Shown in pieces: positions 20,561 through 29,816 of a DNA stretch of 64,000 bases (within the stretch, counting starts at the first letter, position 1; each line of letters begins with the position of its first letter). This DNA is from Ignavibacteriales bacterium (GTDB taxonomy: Bacteria > Bacteroidota > Ignavibacteria > Ignavibacteriales > Melioribacteraceae). The position numbers and the translations under genes were made by a program. The DNA lies in the NCBI GenBank assembly GCA_020635285.1, contig JACKAB010000008.1, positions 62,001-126,000 of the forward strand, read 5' to 3'. The notes under the pieces were generated by a model. That model did no database searches. It saw only the letters and a list, made by a program, of their open reading frames with translations, and was not told the DNA's origin.

Positions 20561-21326
20561 TTTACTTGCGCTAATAATCTCAGCAATTTTAATATTAAAT
20601 TGTTCTGATAAAACATCTACCCCAACGGTTCCCGAAGAACCAAATAATTCGGCTGAAATTGCAAAATTATTTCCCGCGGAAGTTGGCAAATCATTTGTTT
20701 ACAATGTGGATAGTTATGATAAAACCAATGCTAGCTATGTAAATTTAGGTACTCGCACCATGAGCATAGATAGGGCAGAAGCTGATTATTATGTATGCAG
20801 TGAGATTTATGATTACTTGCAAAATGCCAATCTTTTATCAAAGGTAAAACTCTCAGAAAATACGGTGGAGTTTTATTCTGATAATGAGGGTGCGTCTCAG
20901 CTAATCCCAGATTCCTTGGCTGGACAAGTTCAACTAGAATTAGATGAAACATTTAAAGTATTGCAACTTCCTTTAGAAGCTAATTCAACTTGGGATGTAT
21001 ATAATGGCAAAGCTGTATTTGGCACATTCAAATTTAATGTCTTTGGATTAAAAGCAAAATACATTGGCTCTGAATCAGTTGTATTAGGAAATGCTTCAGA
21101 AGCTATTTCAGCAGAAAGGATTGAGTATACAATAAGTATCAATATTCCAGATATGGCAAATCTTTTTGCAAATAATTTACAAACATATTCTGCGAATGTT
21201 TGGTTTGCTGAAGATTTTGGGGTTGTAAAAGTTGAAGGCTGCGCGTTATTTGTAAATCCAATTACTGGAAACAATTTTGATATGTCAGATTCAAATAAAG
21301 TTATTAGGCATACCTTAATTCCCTAA
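20547..21326 (+). CDS. Lipoprotein of unknown function
   Basis: I place the start at ATG 20547, where an AGAGGAAA ribosome-binding site and a signal sequence (NNLLALIISAILILNCS) with a lipobox Cys appear; the frame is open further upstream inside the kinase gene. The product has 259 residues, is beta-rich and begins after the lipobox with a Thr/Pro/Glu linker. The motif AEVGKSFVYNVD is reminiscent of secreted Bacteroidota proteins of unknown role. It overlaps the kinase 3' end by 14 bases, so it belongs to the same operon and might be a sensory or output partner of that phosphorelay. No enzyme motif was recognised. Confidence 0.75.
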   Translation: MKKNNLLALIISAILILNCSDKTSTPTVPEEPNNSAEIAKLFPAEVGKSFVYNVDSYDKTNASYVNLGTRTMSIDRAEADYYVCSEIYDYLQNANLLSKVKLSENTVEFYSDNEGASQLIPDSLAGQVQLELDETFKVLQLPLEANSTWDVYNGKAVFGTFKFNVFGLKAKYIGSESVVLGNASEAISAERIEYTISINIPDMANLFANNLQTYSANVWFAEDFGVVKVEGCALFVNPITGNNFDMSDSNKVIRHTLIP

Positions 21327-21350
21327 CATTAAAACCATTATTTAATATTA

Positions 21351-21388
21351 AATGCTAATCAATTAATTTTGGTTGGCATTTTTTTTTG
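21351..21388 (+). terminator. Terminator of the kinase-lipoprotein operon
   Basis: The stem AATGCTAATCA pairs with TGGTTGGCATT (two G-T pairs) and is followed by nine T. Confidence 0.85.
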
Positions 21389-21404
21389 TTATATGAATTT
21401 AACA

Positions 21405-21422
21405 TTCGACCAAAAAGACGAA
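21405..21422. promoter_or_regulatory. 18-bp palindrome, candidate activator site (copy 1)
   Basis: TTCGACCAAAAAGACGAA has TTCG...CGAA ends. It matches the sequence at 33183-33200 at 14 of 18 positions, including the common preceding A. It lies about 80 bases upstream of the -24/-12-like element at 21502 and about 140 upstream of the small secreted gene, the usual place for an NtrC-type enhancer site. Assignment to the adjacent NtrC-like regulator is inference. Confidence 0.5.
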
Positions 21423-21501
21423 TCACCCGACCCATAAGTAGTTTTATCCAATCCTAATTTTAGAAACATGATTTTTTAGCGGAATTTTAAGCATTAAAAT
21501 A

Positions 21502-21517
21502 TGGCATGGTATTTTCT
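21502..21517 (+). promoter_or_regulatory. Weak sigma-54-like -24/-12 element
   Basis: TGGCATGGTATTTTCT matches the -24 box (TGGCA) but has TTTC instead of TTGC at -12, losing one of the near-invariant G bases. Its position, 47 bases before ATG 21564, fits a promoter. Confidence 0.35.
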
Positions 21518-21563
21518 TTGTTTGATGCATAGTAAACAATCAACAAAAAAAAGGAGTTACAAA

Positions 21564-21950
21564 ATGAAACGATTAATTAATTTATCAGTAATCTTATTAG
21601 TTCTTTCTGTATTCGCAAGTTCAATTATGGCACAAGAAGAAGTTAATACTCAAGAGAGAAAAATGGTAAAAAATCAAACTCTTCAGGGAACAAATAATCC
21701 TGGTCCAAATTGGGTTGATGCCGATGGTGATGGACTTTGTGATAACATTGGAACCGGTGATTCAGGCAAACAAATGAAAGGCGCAAATGCTAAGGGAGCA
21801 AAACAGGGAAATAAAAAAGGTGGATTTGGTGATGGAACAGGTGTAAGACCACAAGACGGAACTGGTTTAGGTGCTGGTGTTGGAACTGGAACAGCTGATT
21901 GTGATGGAACTGGTCCAAAAGGAAGTGTAAAAAGATCAGGCAGAAACTAA
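21564..21950 (+). CDS. Small secreted Asp/Gly-rich protein
   Basis: The start is ATG 21564, with AAAAGGAG just upstream and a signal peptide ending SSIMAQ; an upstream in-frame ATG at 21501 lacks these. The 128-residue product contains one DADGDGLCDN loop, similar to the Ca-binding DxDxDG loops of EF-hand/thrombospondin type 3 repeats, and a Gly/Thr/Lys-rich tail (GDGTGVRPQDGTGLG). It resembles the product of 32511-32981 at the other end of the efflux island in signal peptide, one or more DxDGDG loops and a low-complexity basic tail. A metal- or calcium-binding periplasmic role is inferred from these loops only. Confidence 0.75.
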   Translation: MKRLINLSVILLVLSVFASSIMAQEEVNTQERKMVKNQTLQGTNNPGPNWVDADGDGLCDNIGTGDSGKQMKGANAKGAKQGNKKGGFGDGTGVRPQDGTGLGAGVGTGTADCDGTGPKGSVKRSGRN

Positions 21951-21971
21951 TAAATTTAGTTAATGTAAATT

Positions 21972-22008
21972 AAAAAAAGAGAAGCATTTGCTTCTCTTTT
22001 TATTTTTT
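21972..22008. terminator. Bidirectional terminator
   Basis: The stem AAAAAGAGAAGC / GCTTCTCTTTTT with loop ATTT is flanked by A-rich and T-rich tracts and sits between convergent genes, serving both. Confidence 0.9.
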
Positions 22009-22033
22009 AAATATATTTATTTAAAATATATTC

Positions 22034-23414
22034 TTACAAATCCTTATTGTAAACTATTCCCAAAATATCTAATCTAGATCTTAAATGTCTTTCAGTGATA
22101 TTTAATATTCTTGCGGCTGCACTTTTATTTCCATTAGTTCTACTTAAAGCTTCTAAAATTATTTCCTTTTCAAAAGCTTTCACTTTCGTCTCATATCCAT
22201 CTTCTAGGTCTGTCGTATCAAATATTTTTTTTTTCAGAAATTTTATTAATCAAGTTAGGCAAATCAGCTTTTGTGACGAATTCATCTCTGCACAAAACTA
22301 CGGCTCTTTCAATAATATTTTCTAACTCTCTTATATTTCCAGGATAAGTATATTTCATCAATACATCAAGTGCTTCTGAAGTTACGGATTTTACATTTTT
22401 ATTATTAATTGCTGCATGTTTTTTGATAAAATGATCAATCAAAATTGGGATGTCACTTTTTCTTTGTTTTAAAGTTGGAAGGCAAATTGACACTACATTC
22501 AATCTGTAAAATAAATCTTCTCTGAATTCATTTTCTTTTATCATTTCCTCAAGGTTTCTATGCGTTGCCGTTATAATTCTTACATCAACTTTTATCGTTG
22601 TATTTCCACCTAGTCTTTGTATTTCATTAAACTGAATTGCACGCAATAATTTTACTTGGGCTTGCAGTGGAATATCGCCAACTTCATCAATGAACAAAGT
22701 TCCGCCATCAGCTTCTTCAAATCTTCCAATTCTTTGAACTGCCGCGCCTGTAAATGACCCTTTTTCATGACCGAATAATTCGCTCTCAAGAAGATTTTCA
22801 GATAATGACGAAATATTTACTGTTACAAACGGTTTATCTTTTCGCGGACTTGCATAATGAATTGCTTTTGCTATAAGTTCCTTCCCAGTTCCACTTTCGC
22901 CTCTAACTAAAACCGATGCCTTACTATTTGCTACTCTTCCGGCGGTGTTTAAGACCTCTTCCATAATCCCACTTTCAGAAATAATAGAATCAAATTTAAA
23001 CCTTTCTTCAAGTTGGTTTTTTAGCAATTTATTTTCTGAAATTAAAAATCTTTTTTCCTTTATGCGATTTAGTAAATTTTCAAGTTCATCAAGATCAATT
23101 GGTTTTGAAAGATAATCATACGCGCCAGCTTTCATAATGCTTACTGCATCTTCAACACTTCCATATGCGGTAATTACAACAACATCAATTTCCGGATTAA
23201 ACTCTTTCACTTTTTTTAGTACAGTAAATCCATCCCAATTTGGCATTCTAAAATCAGTTAGTACAACATCAATAAAGGTAGTACTTATTATATCAAATCC
23301 TTGAACACCATCCGATGCCGTGTAAACATCATAATCTCTTCTCTTGAGAAAACTCTTTAATGAAAGCAATTGAGATTCTTCGTCATCTATAATCAATACT
23401 GAGAGTTTATTCAT
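22034..23414 (-). CDS. NtrC-family sigma-54-dependent response regulator (one frameshift)
   Basis: The receiver domain has the acidic pair D10-D11, phosphoacceptor D54 and Lys in YLSKPID. The AAA+ domain has Walker A GESGTGKE, the sigma-54 contact loop in the variant GSFTGA (usual GAFTGA) and Walker B GGTLFIDEVGD. An extra A in the run of nine near 22228 ends the frame early at 22218. Removing it restores the C-terminal Fis-type helix-turn-helix (ALSRTNGNKSAAARILNITE, then RHLRSRL) and a stop at 22034, giving 459 residues. It is the last gene of the OMF-MFP-RND-kinase operon, 12 bases after the kinase. By family it activates sigma-54 promoters when phosphorylated; the palindromes at 21405 and 33183 are candidate targets. 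Confidence 0.9.
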
Positions 23415-23426
23415 AGTAATTAATAC

Positions 23427-25448
23427 TTAAGTTATTATTGGATTTATTGGCAAAACTATTATAAAGTTTGTGCCTAATTTTTCTTCACTTTCAACCGTTA
23501 TAGTTCCATTGTGTTCTAATATTATTCGTTGAACCAAACTCAAACCGATGCCGGTTCCTTTGGCTTTGTTCGTAAAATATAAGTTAAAAATTTTATTCAA
23601 AATATGTTTAGGTATTCCCTGACCATTATCTGACAATTCGATTTTAATTTGTTCGTTATTATCGTAAGTGCATTTTAATTTGATAGTTCCATTCTCATTT
23701 ATCGCATCAAATGAATTTTGAATTAGATTCATCAATACTTGCTGAATTTGATTTCTATCCCAATTCACTTCACCATTCCACAATACTTCTTTTTCAAACG
23801 TGATATTCTTTTCGTTTAACATTGGCTTATACTGATTTTCAATTTGTGAAAATAACTCAGAAAGTAGAAACTTTTTAAATAAAACTTTTTCAGGTTTAGA
23901 AAATCGTAAAAAGCTGTTAACAGTTTCGTTAATTCTTTTAATTTCTTTACTAACCAATCCCGCTAACGAATGAAACTCTTCAGCTTTTTCCATTGGCTCG
24001 AAGTCTTTATTTAATTGCTGAGTAATCGTGCTGATTGTATTTAACGGATTTCTGATTTCATGTGCAACTCCAGAAGCTAATTCGCCCATGGCTATTAGTC
24101 TTTCTTTGCGCTGCATTTGCTCTTCAATTAACTTTTGCTGAGTTAAATTTCTAATAACCAAAATAGTATTTGTTAGATTATTTTCTGTAATAAACTCACT
24201 TTTTGAAACTAGTAAATATTTTTTTTGATTATTGATTATACATTCAATTTGAGTTAACCCATTTTTTGAATCTAAAAGTGCTTGGCAATCTTCAATATTA
24301 ATTTGCTCACTTAATTTTTTTGGTCCTTTAGATGGATCACTTATTTCAAAAAGTTTTTGCGCTGCTAAATTAATGATTTTAATTACTTTGTTTTCGTCAA
24401 GAACAATTACTGCATCGCTGACATTCTGAATTACTTTATTAGAATATCCTTCAACAACTTTAAATCTTTTTTCAAGTAAATCAAAATTTTGTCTGGTGAA
24501 AATATAAGTCAACAAAAGTGACCCGAGGAAAAATAGAATAATTCCGATAATTATTAGTCTTCTAATAATCCTTTGATTAATAGTATTTAGAGGTTCCAAA
24601 GAAAGTCCTAAGCGGAATAATCCTACCATTCTATTTTTATGTGCAAAAGGATGAACCGCCTCAAAAATTTGAACTGAATCAGAATCAATTATTCTCCATG
24701 AAAATGTAGAATCGACTAAAGCTTTTTGTAGAAAATGTGATTCATCTATAGTTTCCATATTATCAATATTTCCTGAAGCAGCTAAAATATTTTCTGAATT
24801 TTGAAGAGCCGCATAAATTATATTATTGCTGAGAGTCAATTTTTTTAACAAACTTCCAAATCCAATTTGCTTTCTAAAATTTAGAAGTTCATTTGCATCG
24901 AAATTTAAAACTATTGCGGTTCTGTTTTTTGCAGCAATTGCTATGGCAAATCTATAACCATCTTCAAATCGTGCTTCTTTTACACCAAGAAAAAGTGTGT
25001 CAGTTAATCCACTAAAAATAGGGGAAAGATTATCTTTTGGATTAAATTTAGCTTCTAAATCAAAATGTATTTGAGTTTGATTGGTAAATATTTTTTCACC
25101 TTTATTATTGAAAATATTGATGCGGAAAATTTTATTTTCATCGGCAATGTTTTTTAACACCTTATCATTGATTTGACCGTTCTCATATAACAATTTTATA
25201 AGTGTTGCATTGTTGAGTAATCTGTTTCTCAATTCTTTATCAATTGTGTCATAAGATGATAGTGCGTTGTTTGAAGCTGTTAAAGTAGTCTCCAATAGGG
25301 AATGGGATTGCTCGGCCATTAAATCATACAATTCTTTTTTGCTTTGGTAAAGCTCAAAGAGTGCTGATGATATAATTAAAATGGCAACCGCAATAAAAAT
25401 CAGTAGTAAGCTTTTTGGTTGTAAATTTATTTTTTTAAAGATATTCAC
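23427..25448 (-). CDS. Membrane sensor histidine kinase, NtrB/ZraS-like
   Basis: This 673-residue kinase has a span near residues 14-32, a periplasmic region of about 250 residues and a second span (LIIIGIILFFLGSLLLTYIF). A PAS domain follows (VSDAVIVLDENKVIKIINLA), then HisKA with phosphoacceptor His in ASGVAHEIRNPLNTI and HATPase boxes NLIQNSFDA, DNGQGIP and GTGIGLSLV. It is 12 bases from the regulator gene and 12 after the RND pump, so it probably senses a periplasmic stimulus related to the pump substrate. The arrangement resembles ZraS, but no metal-binding His/Cys cluster is obvious in the sensor region. Confidence 0.9.
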   Translation of the reverse strand: MNIFKKINLQPKSLLLIFIAVAILIISSALFELYQSKKELYDLMAEQSHSLLETTLTASNNALSSYDTIDKELRNRLLNNATLIKLLYENGQINDKVLKNIADENKIFRINIFNNKGEKIFTNQTQIHFDLEAKFNPKDNLSPIFSGLTDTLFLGVKEARFEDGYRFAIAIAAKNRTAIVLNFDANELLNFRKQIGFGSLLKKLTLSNNIIYAALQNSENILAASGNIDNMETIDESHFLQKALVDSTFSWRIIDSDSVQIFEAVHPFAHKNRMVGLFRLGLSLEPLNTINQRIIRRLIIIGIILFFLGSLLLTYIFTRQNFDLLEKRFKVVEGYSNKVIQNVSDAVIVLDENKVIKIINLAAQKLFEISDPSKGPKKLSEQINIEDCQALLDSKNGLTQIECIINNQKKYLLVSKSEFITENNLTNTILVIRNLTQQKLIEEQMQRKERLIAMGELASGVAHEIRNPLNTISTITQQLNKDFEPMEKAEEFHSLAGLVSKEIKRINETVNSFLRFSKPEKVLFKKFLLSELFSQIENQYKPMLNEKNITFEKEVLWNGEVNWDRNQIQQVLMNLIQNSFDAINENGTIKLKCTYDNNEQIKIELSDNGQGIPKHILNKIFNLYFTNKAKGTGIGLSLVQRIILEHNGTITVESEEKLGTNFIIVLPINPIIT

Positions 25449-25460
25449 AAAGAATATATT

Positions 25461-28400
25461 TTATTTTTTTAGTTGAATTTTAGTTTCCTGTCTTTTCTCT
25501 AACCAATAATATATTGTGGGTAGTACCATCAGTGTTAACAAAGTTGCGGTAATCAATCCACCAATAACTACTGAAGCTAATGGACGTTGAACTTCTGAGC
25601 CGGGACCAGTATTAAAAGCCATTGGAATAAATCCCAAACTTGCTACTAGTGCAGTCATAAGTACTGGTCTCAATCTATCTGCAGCGCCATCAATCACAGC
25701 TTCTCTTAAAGAAACTCCTCTTGCTCTCAATTCATTTAGATGTGCAATTAATACTATTCCATTCAACACTGCAACTCCAAATAAAGCAATAAAACCAACG
25801 CTTGCAGAAACTGATAAATATAATCCGCGAATCCATAATAAAAATATTCCCCCAGATAATGCAAAAGGTAAGTTTATTAAAATTAGCATTGCGTAACGGA
25901 TTTGACCAAACATCATATACATCAAACCTATTATAATCAAAAGTGAAATGGGAACAACAATCATTAAATGGTTCATAGCTCGTTGCTGATTTTCAAACGA
26001 ACCGCCATACTCTAAAAAATATCCAGCAGGAATATTAGCTTTTTCATCTATAGCTTTTTGTAAATTACTTACATATGTGCCAATATCCATTCCGTCAAGA
26101 TTAATTCCAAGTATAACTCTTCTCCATCCATTTTCTCTAGCAATTTCTCTCGGACCTTCTTGTGAAACAATTTTTGCAACTCGTTTTAAGGGAACAAAAT
26201 CACCGCTAGGTAAATAAACCGGGACATCCATTATTTTATCAAAAGTATTTCTTACGTCTTCCGGAAACCTAACAACAATGTCATATCTTCTCTGTCCTTC
26301 ATAAACTTCACTTGCAACTTGTCCGCCTATTCCAGTTTCAACCACAATTTGAACATCATCAACGTTTAATCCATAGTAAGCAACCGCATCTCTATCAATT
26401 TCAATAGTTATGTAAGGTTGACCAATTGTTTGCTCAAGGAAGAAATTATCTGTGCCTTCTAAAGTTGGAATTATTTCTGATAGTTTAATACCAATGCTGT
26501 TAAGAATATCGAGGTCTTCGCCATAAATTTTTACTGCTAAATCTGATTTTACTCCGCTTGTTAATTCATCAACTCTCATTGCAATTGGCTGTGTAAAGTT
26601 ATATGAAAGCCCTGGTTCAGTTTTTAAGTAAGGTTCAATAAGCTCAGTGATTTTTTCTTTTGTAACACCTGAACGCCATTCATCTCTCGGTTTTAAAATA
26701 ACCCAAATATCAGTTTGATGAACACCCATCCAATCATTAGCTAAATCTGATCTTCCGGTTTTAGGAACAACAGTTTTAATTTCCGGAATTTTTGTCGTCA
26801 AAATCCCTGCTAACCAATTTGCATTTTCAACTGATTCAGTAAGTGTTACCGAAGGCATTCTAACTTGTTCAATTAATATTGAGCCCTCGTCTAATTCAGG
26901 TAAAAATTCTGTTCCAATAAAAAACATCAGAATTACTGAAATACCAAAAACGCTTAAAGCCACAGTTAATATTTTTTTGCGCTTTTCTAAATATTTTTCT
27001 AAAAAGTTTTTGTATTTAGGTTTAAGCCAATCTATTAAATAATTTTTTCTGACTTTTATTCCTTTTCTGAAAATCAAAGCTGAAATTGCAGGAACATAAA
27101 CCAAAGCTAAAATAAGAGAACCCAACACTGCTGCGGCTACTGTAATTGCCATTGGTCGGAATAAAATGCCTTCCATTCCTTTGAACGTCATTATTGGAAC
27201 GTAAACCATAAGAATAATTAATACTCCAAAGAATATTGGTCTTGCCACTTCTTTAGAGGCTTTCATTATCACATCATCAACATTTTCATCTTTACCTTTA
27301 CTTTGAAGTCTATGCACAATATTTTCTACCATAACAACAGAGCCGTCAACCACCATTCCAAAATCTATTGCGCCTAAACTCATAAGATTTGCAGCCAATC
27401 CAAATTCACTCATTCCAATAAATGCAAATAGCATTGAAAAAGGAATTACAGAAGCAACTATAAGTGCACCGGTGATTTCTACTAAAAGCAAAAGCAAAAT
27501 TGATACAACAAAAAATCCGCCTTCAATTAGGTTTACCCAAATTGTAGAGGTTGTTCTGGCAATTAATTCAGATTGATCATAAAATTTCTCAATTTTTACA
27601 TTTTCGGGCAAACCTTTATTTATGCTTTCAATTTTTTTCTCAACTTCTGCAATTACATTTTTTCCGTTACCGCCTTTTAACATCATTACAATGCCTGTTA
27701 CAATTTCGCCCTTGCCATCTTGAGTTACAGCTCCTTGTCTTAATTGTTTGCCAAGTGAAACATCCGCAACATCTCTTATGTAAACAGGTTTATTATCTTT
27801 GTTTACGAGAATTATGTTTTCAATGTCCTCTTTTGTTCTTATTTGTCCAAAACCTCTGATTATATACTGTTCTCTATTATGTTCTAAATAATTTCCTCCG
27901 GAAACACTATTATTATTCTGAATTGCATCAATGATTTCTTTCAATCCCATGTTAAATGCGCGCATTCTGCCAGGTATTACAGTAACTTCATATTGCTTAA
28001 CAAATCCGCCAAAAGCTGTTATTTCAGTTACACCTTTTACAGTTTTAAGTTGCGGGGCAATTAACCATTCCTGCATATCTCTCAATTCAGTTAAAGAATA
28101 CCCCGGACCGCGAACAACGTATTGATATATTTCACCTAAGGCTGTGGATATTGGTCCAAGTTGAGGTGCAGAAACTCCTTCGGGTAATTCATCTTTTATT
28201 GCTTGTATTCTTTGACTTACCATTGATCTTGCAAAGTAAGTATCAGTTCCTTCTTCAAACTCAATTGTTACAGCAGATAAACCAAATTGGGAAACAGATC
28301 TAACTTCAGAAACATTTGGTAATCCATTCATTGCTGTTTCAATAGGATAACTGACCAATTTTTCAACATCGAATGGAGAATATCTTCCTGCTTTAGTTAT

Positions 28401-28547
28401 AACTAAAACTTGGTTTGGGGTAACATCCGGTAATGAATTAATTGGGATATTAAAAAAGGCGGAAAGTCCCGCAATTGTCATTAAAAGAACTAACGAAATC
28501 GCTACAAATTTTTGCTTAAGACTAAACTCAATAATTTTATCTAACAT
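25461..28547 (-). CDS. Heavy-metal efflux RND pump, CzcA/CusA family
   Basis: The 1,028-residue inner-membrane proton/substrate antiporter has the canonical start (LKQKFVAISLVLLM) and two porter domains (ARSMVSQRIQAIKDELPEG). The proton-relay motif in the fourth span is AIDFGMVVDGSVVMVEN, with the Asp/Asp/Glu arrangement typical of CzcA-like divalent-cation pumps rather than CusA Cu/Ag pumps. It has 12 predicted spans, and the C-terminus ends WLEKRQE. It is encoded between MFP and kinase, 17 and 12 bases from them. Substrates such as Zn, Co, Ni or Cd are plausible; the exact metal is not determined. Confidence 0.92.
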   Translation of the reverse strand: MLDKIIEFSLKQKFVAISLVLLMTIAGLSAFFNIPINSLPDVTPNQVLVITKAGRYSPFDVEKLVSYPIETAMNGLPNVSEVRSVSQFGLSAVTIEFEEGTDTYFARSMVSQRIQAIKDELPEGVSAPQLGPISTALGEIYQYVVRGPGYSLTELRDMQEWLIAPQLKTVKGVTEITAFGGFVKQYEVTVIPGRMRAFNMGLKEIIDAIQNNNSVSGGNYLEHNREQYIIRGFGQIRTKEDIENIILVNKDNKPVYIRDVADVSLGKQLRQGAVTQDGKGEIVTGIVMMLKGGNGKNVIAEVEKKIESINKGLPENVKIEKFYDQSELIARTTSTIWVNLIEGGFFVVSILLLLLVEITGALIVASVIPFSMLFAFIGMSEFGLAANLMSLGAIDFGMVVDGSVVMVENIVHRLQSKGKDENVDDVIMKASKEVARPIFFGVLIILMVYVPIMTFKGMEGILFRPMAITVAAAVLGSLILALVYVPAISALIFRKGIKVRKNYLIDWLKPKYKNFLEKYLEKRKKILTVALSVFGISVILMFFIGTEFLPELDEGSILIEQVRMPSVTLTESVENANWLAGILTTKIPEIKTVVPKTGRSDLANDWMGVHQTDIWVILKPRDEWRSGVTKEKITELIEPYLKTEPGLSYNFTQPIAMRVDELTSGVKSDLAVKIYGEDLDILNSIGIKLSEIIPTLEGTDNFFLEQTIGQPYITIEIDRDAVAYYGLNVDDVQIVVETGIGGQVASEVYEGQRRYDIVVRFPEDVRNTFDKIMDVPVYLPSGDFVPLKRVAKIVSQEGPREIARENGWRRVILGINLDGMDIGTYVSNLQKAIDEKANIPAGYFLEYGGSFENQQRAMNHLMIVVPISLLIIIGLMYMMFGQIRYAMLILINLPFALSGGIFLLWIRGLYLSVSASVGFIALFGVAVLNGIVLIAHLNELRARGVSLREAVIDGAADRLRPVLMTALVASLGFIPMAFNTGPGSEVQRPLASVVIGGLITATLLTLMVLPTIYYWLEKRQETKIQLKK

Positions 28548-28564
28548 AATTTTTATAATTCCTT

Positions 28565-29788
28565 TTATTCTTCGGCATAATCTTCAAAACGTATAAGAGC
28601 TTTTAGACTGAAAATTTGATTTACTGCAATCTCTTCATCTTCATATAAACCGGCTGAAACAATAGCAGATTGTGCGTAAATCTTCTTAATTATAATTGGT
28701 CTTTGTTCAAATTTTGTTTCAGAGGCTTTTACAAATACTACAGATTGATCACCATCATATGCAACAGAACTTAGTGGAATTGTAATTTCAGGTGAAGAGC
28801 TTATTACTGTTATTTCAACTTTTAGATTTTCTCCCGGTTTGGGCCAATTATTTTTTGTGTTTAACTCAGCATTAATAACAATTGATTTATTGATCTCATC
28901 AAGTGCAGGATTAATTGTAGAAATATTTCCTTCAATAAAATTTAAAACATTATTTTTTTGAGCAGCTTTTATTTTGTCACCAGCTTTTACGTTTGCCCCA
29001 TCATCTGGCGAAACATACCCTCTTACTAATACTTTACTTAAATCAATTATGGATAGCATTTTATCATATGCAATAACTGATTGACCATGTTCAATTAAAT
29101 GCTGATCAATTGTTCCACTAAGTGGAGCAAAAATCTTTAAGTTAGAATTTATTGTTGTTGAGTTTATCAGATTGTTAATATCATTTTCAGTTGTTCCAAC
29201 AGCCTTAAGTTTTGAATATGCTCCTCTCAAAACTGCGTTGGCTCTGGTAAATTCTGCCTCTGCTTTATCAAGATCGCTCATGCTACTTATTTTTTTATCG
29301 ACCAGTAATTTTATTCTAGTAAGTTTATTCTCCTGATAAACCTTTTCTGCATTTGCTTGAAGATATTCAGCTACCAGATTTCCATATTCATAGCTTTCCA
29401 GTTCAAGCAAAATTTGTCCCCTTTTTACATGTTCACCTTCATGTGCATAAATTTTAGCAACTCTTCCATCTAAAGGAGCACTAATAATGGAAATATTATC
29501 TGGAGCAGGAAAAACAAATCCTGGAACAGATAAAATGTGGGATGTAATTTCTTTTTTTATTGCAATGGTCTCAATTTTTAATTCGTCTATTTGAGATTTA
29601 TTCAGACTAATATATTTTGTTTTAATTTTATTATTTTCAGAAATTGATGGGGGAACTTCAATCTCACTTGCATCTTCAATTTTGATTTCATCTTTATCAC
29701 ATGCAGTAAAAAATAAAAGCAATAAAAACATTGCAGTCATAAATATTAAGTTTTTTAAAAATAATTTTCTTTCTGATGTATTCATCAT
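28565..29788 (-). CDS. RND periplasmic adaptor (membrane fusion) lipoprotein, CzcB/CusB family
   Basis: This 407-residue protein has a hydrophobic leader and lipobox (LLLLFFTAC). The lipoyl/hairpin region (APLDGRVAKIYAHEGEHVKRGQILLE, in parts APLDGRVAKIYAHEGEHV and KRGQILLE) precedes a coiled-coil hairpin (LLVDKKISSMSDLDKAEAEF). The second lipoyl half is FAPLSGTIDQHLIEHGQSV, followed by beta-barrel and membrane-proximal domains. It bridges the CzcA-type pump and the TolC-like channel. No N-terminal Met-rich copper motif or CzcB zinc-finger extension is visible. It lies 28 bases after the OMF gene. Confidence 0.9.
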   Translation of the reverse strand: MMNTSERKLFLKNLIFMTAMFLLLLFFTACDKDEIKIEDASEIEVPPSISENNKIKTKYISLNKSQIDELKIETIAIKKEITSHILSVPGFVFPAPDNISIISAPLDGRVAKIYAHEGEHVKRGQILLELESYEYGNLVAEYLQANAEKVYQENKLTRIKLLVDKKISSMSDLDKAEAEFTRANAVLRGAYSKLKAVGTTENDINNLINSTTINSNLKIFAPLSGTIDQHLIEHGQSVIAYDKMLSIIDLSKVLVRGYVSPDDGANVKAGDKIKAAQKNNVLNFIEGNISTINPALDEINKSIVINAELNTKNNWPKPGENLKVEITVISSSPEITIPLSSVAYDGDQSVVFVKASETKFEQRPIIIKKIYAQSAIVSAGLYEDEEIAVNQIFSLKALIRFEDYAEE

Positions 29789-29816
29789 TTTACCCTGGAG
29801 TTTATAAAAAATTTTA

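Noticed and set aside
25461..28547. RND pump as a copper/silver CusA
   Set aside because: The fourth-span motif (DFGMVVDGSVVMVEN) follows the CzcA charged pattern, and no Met-rich adaptor segment or CusF-like gene is present.
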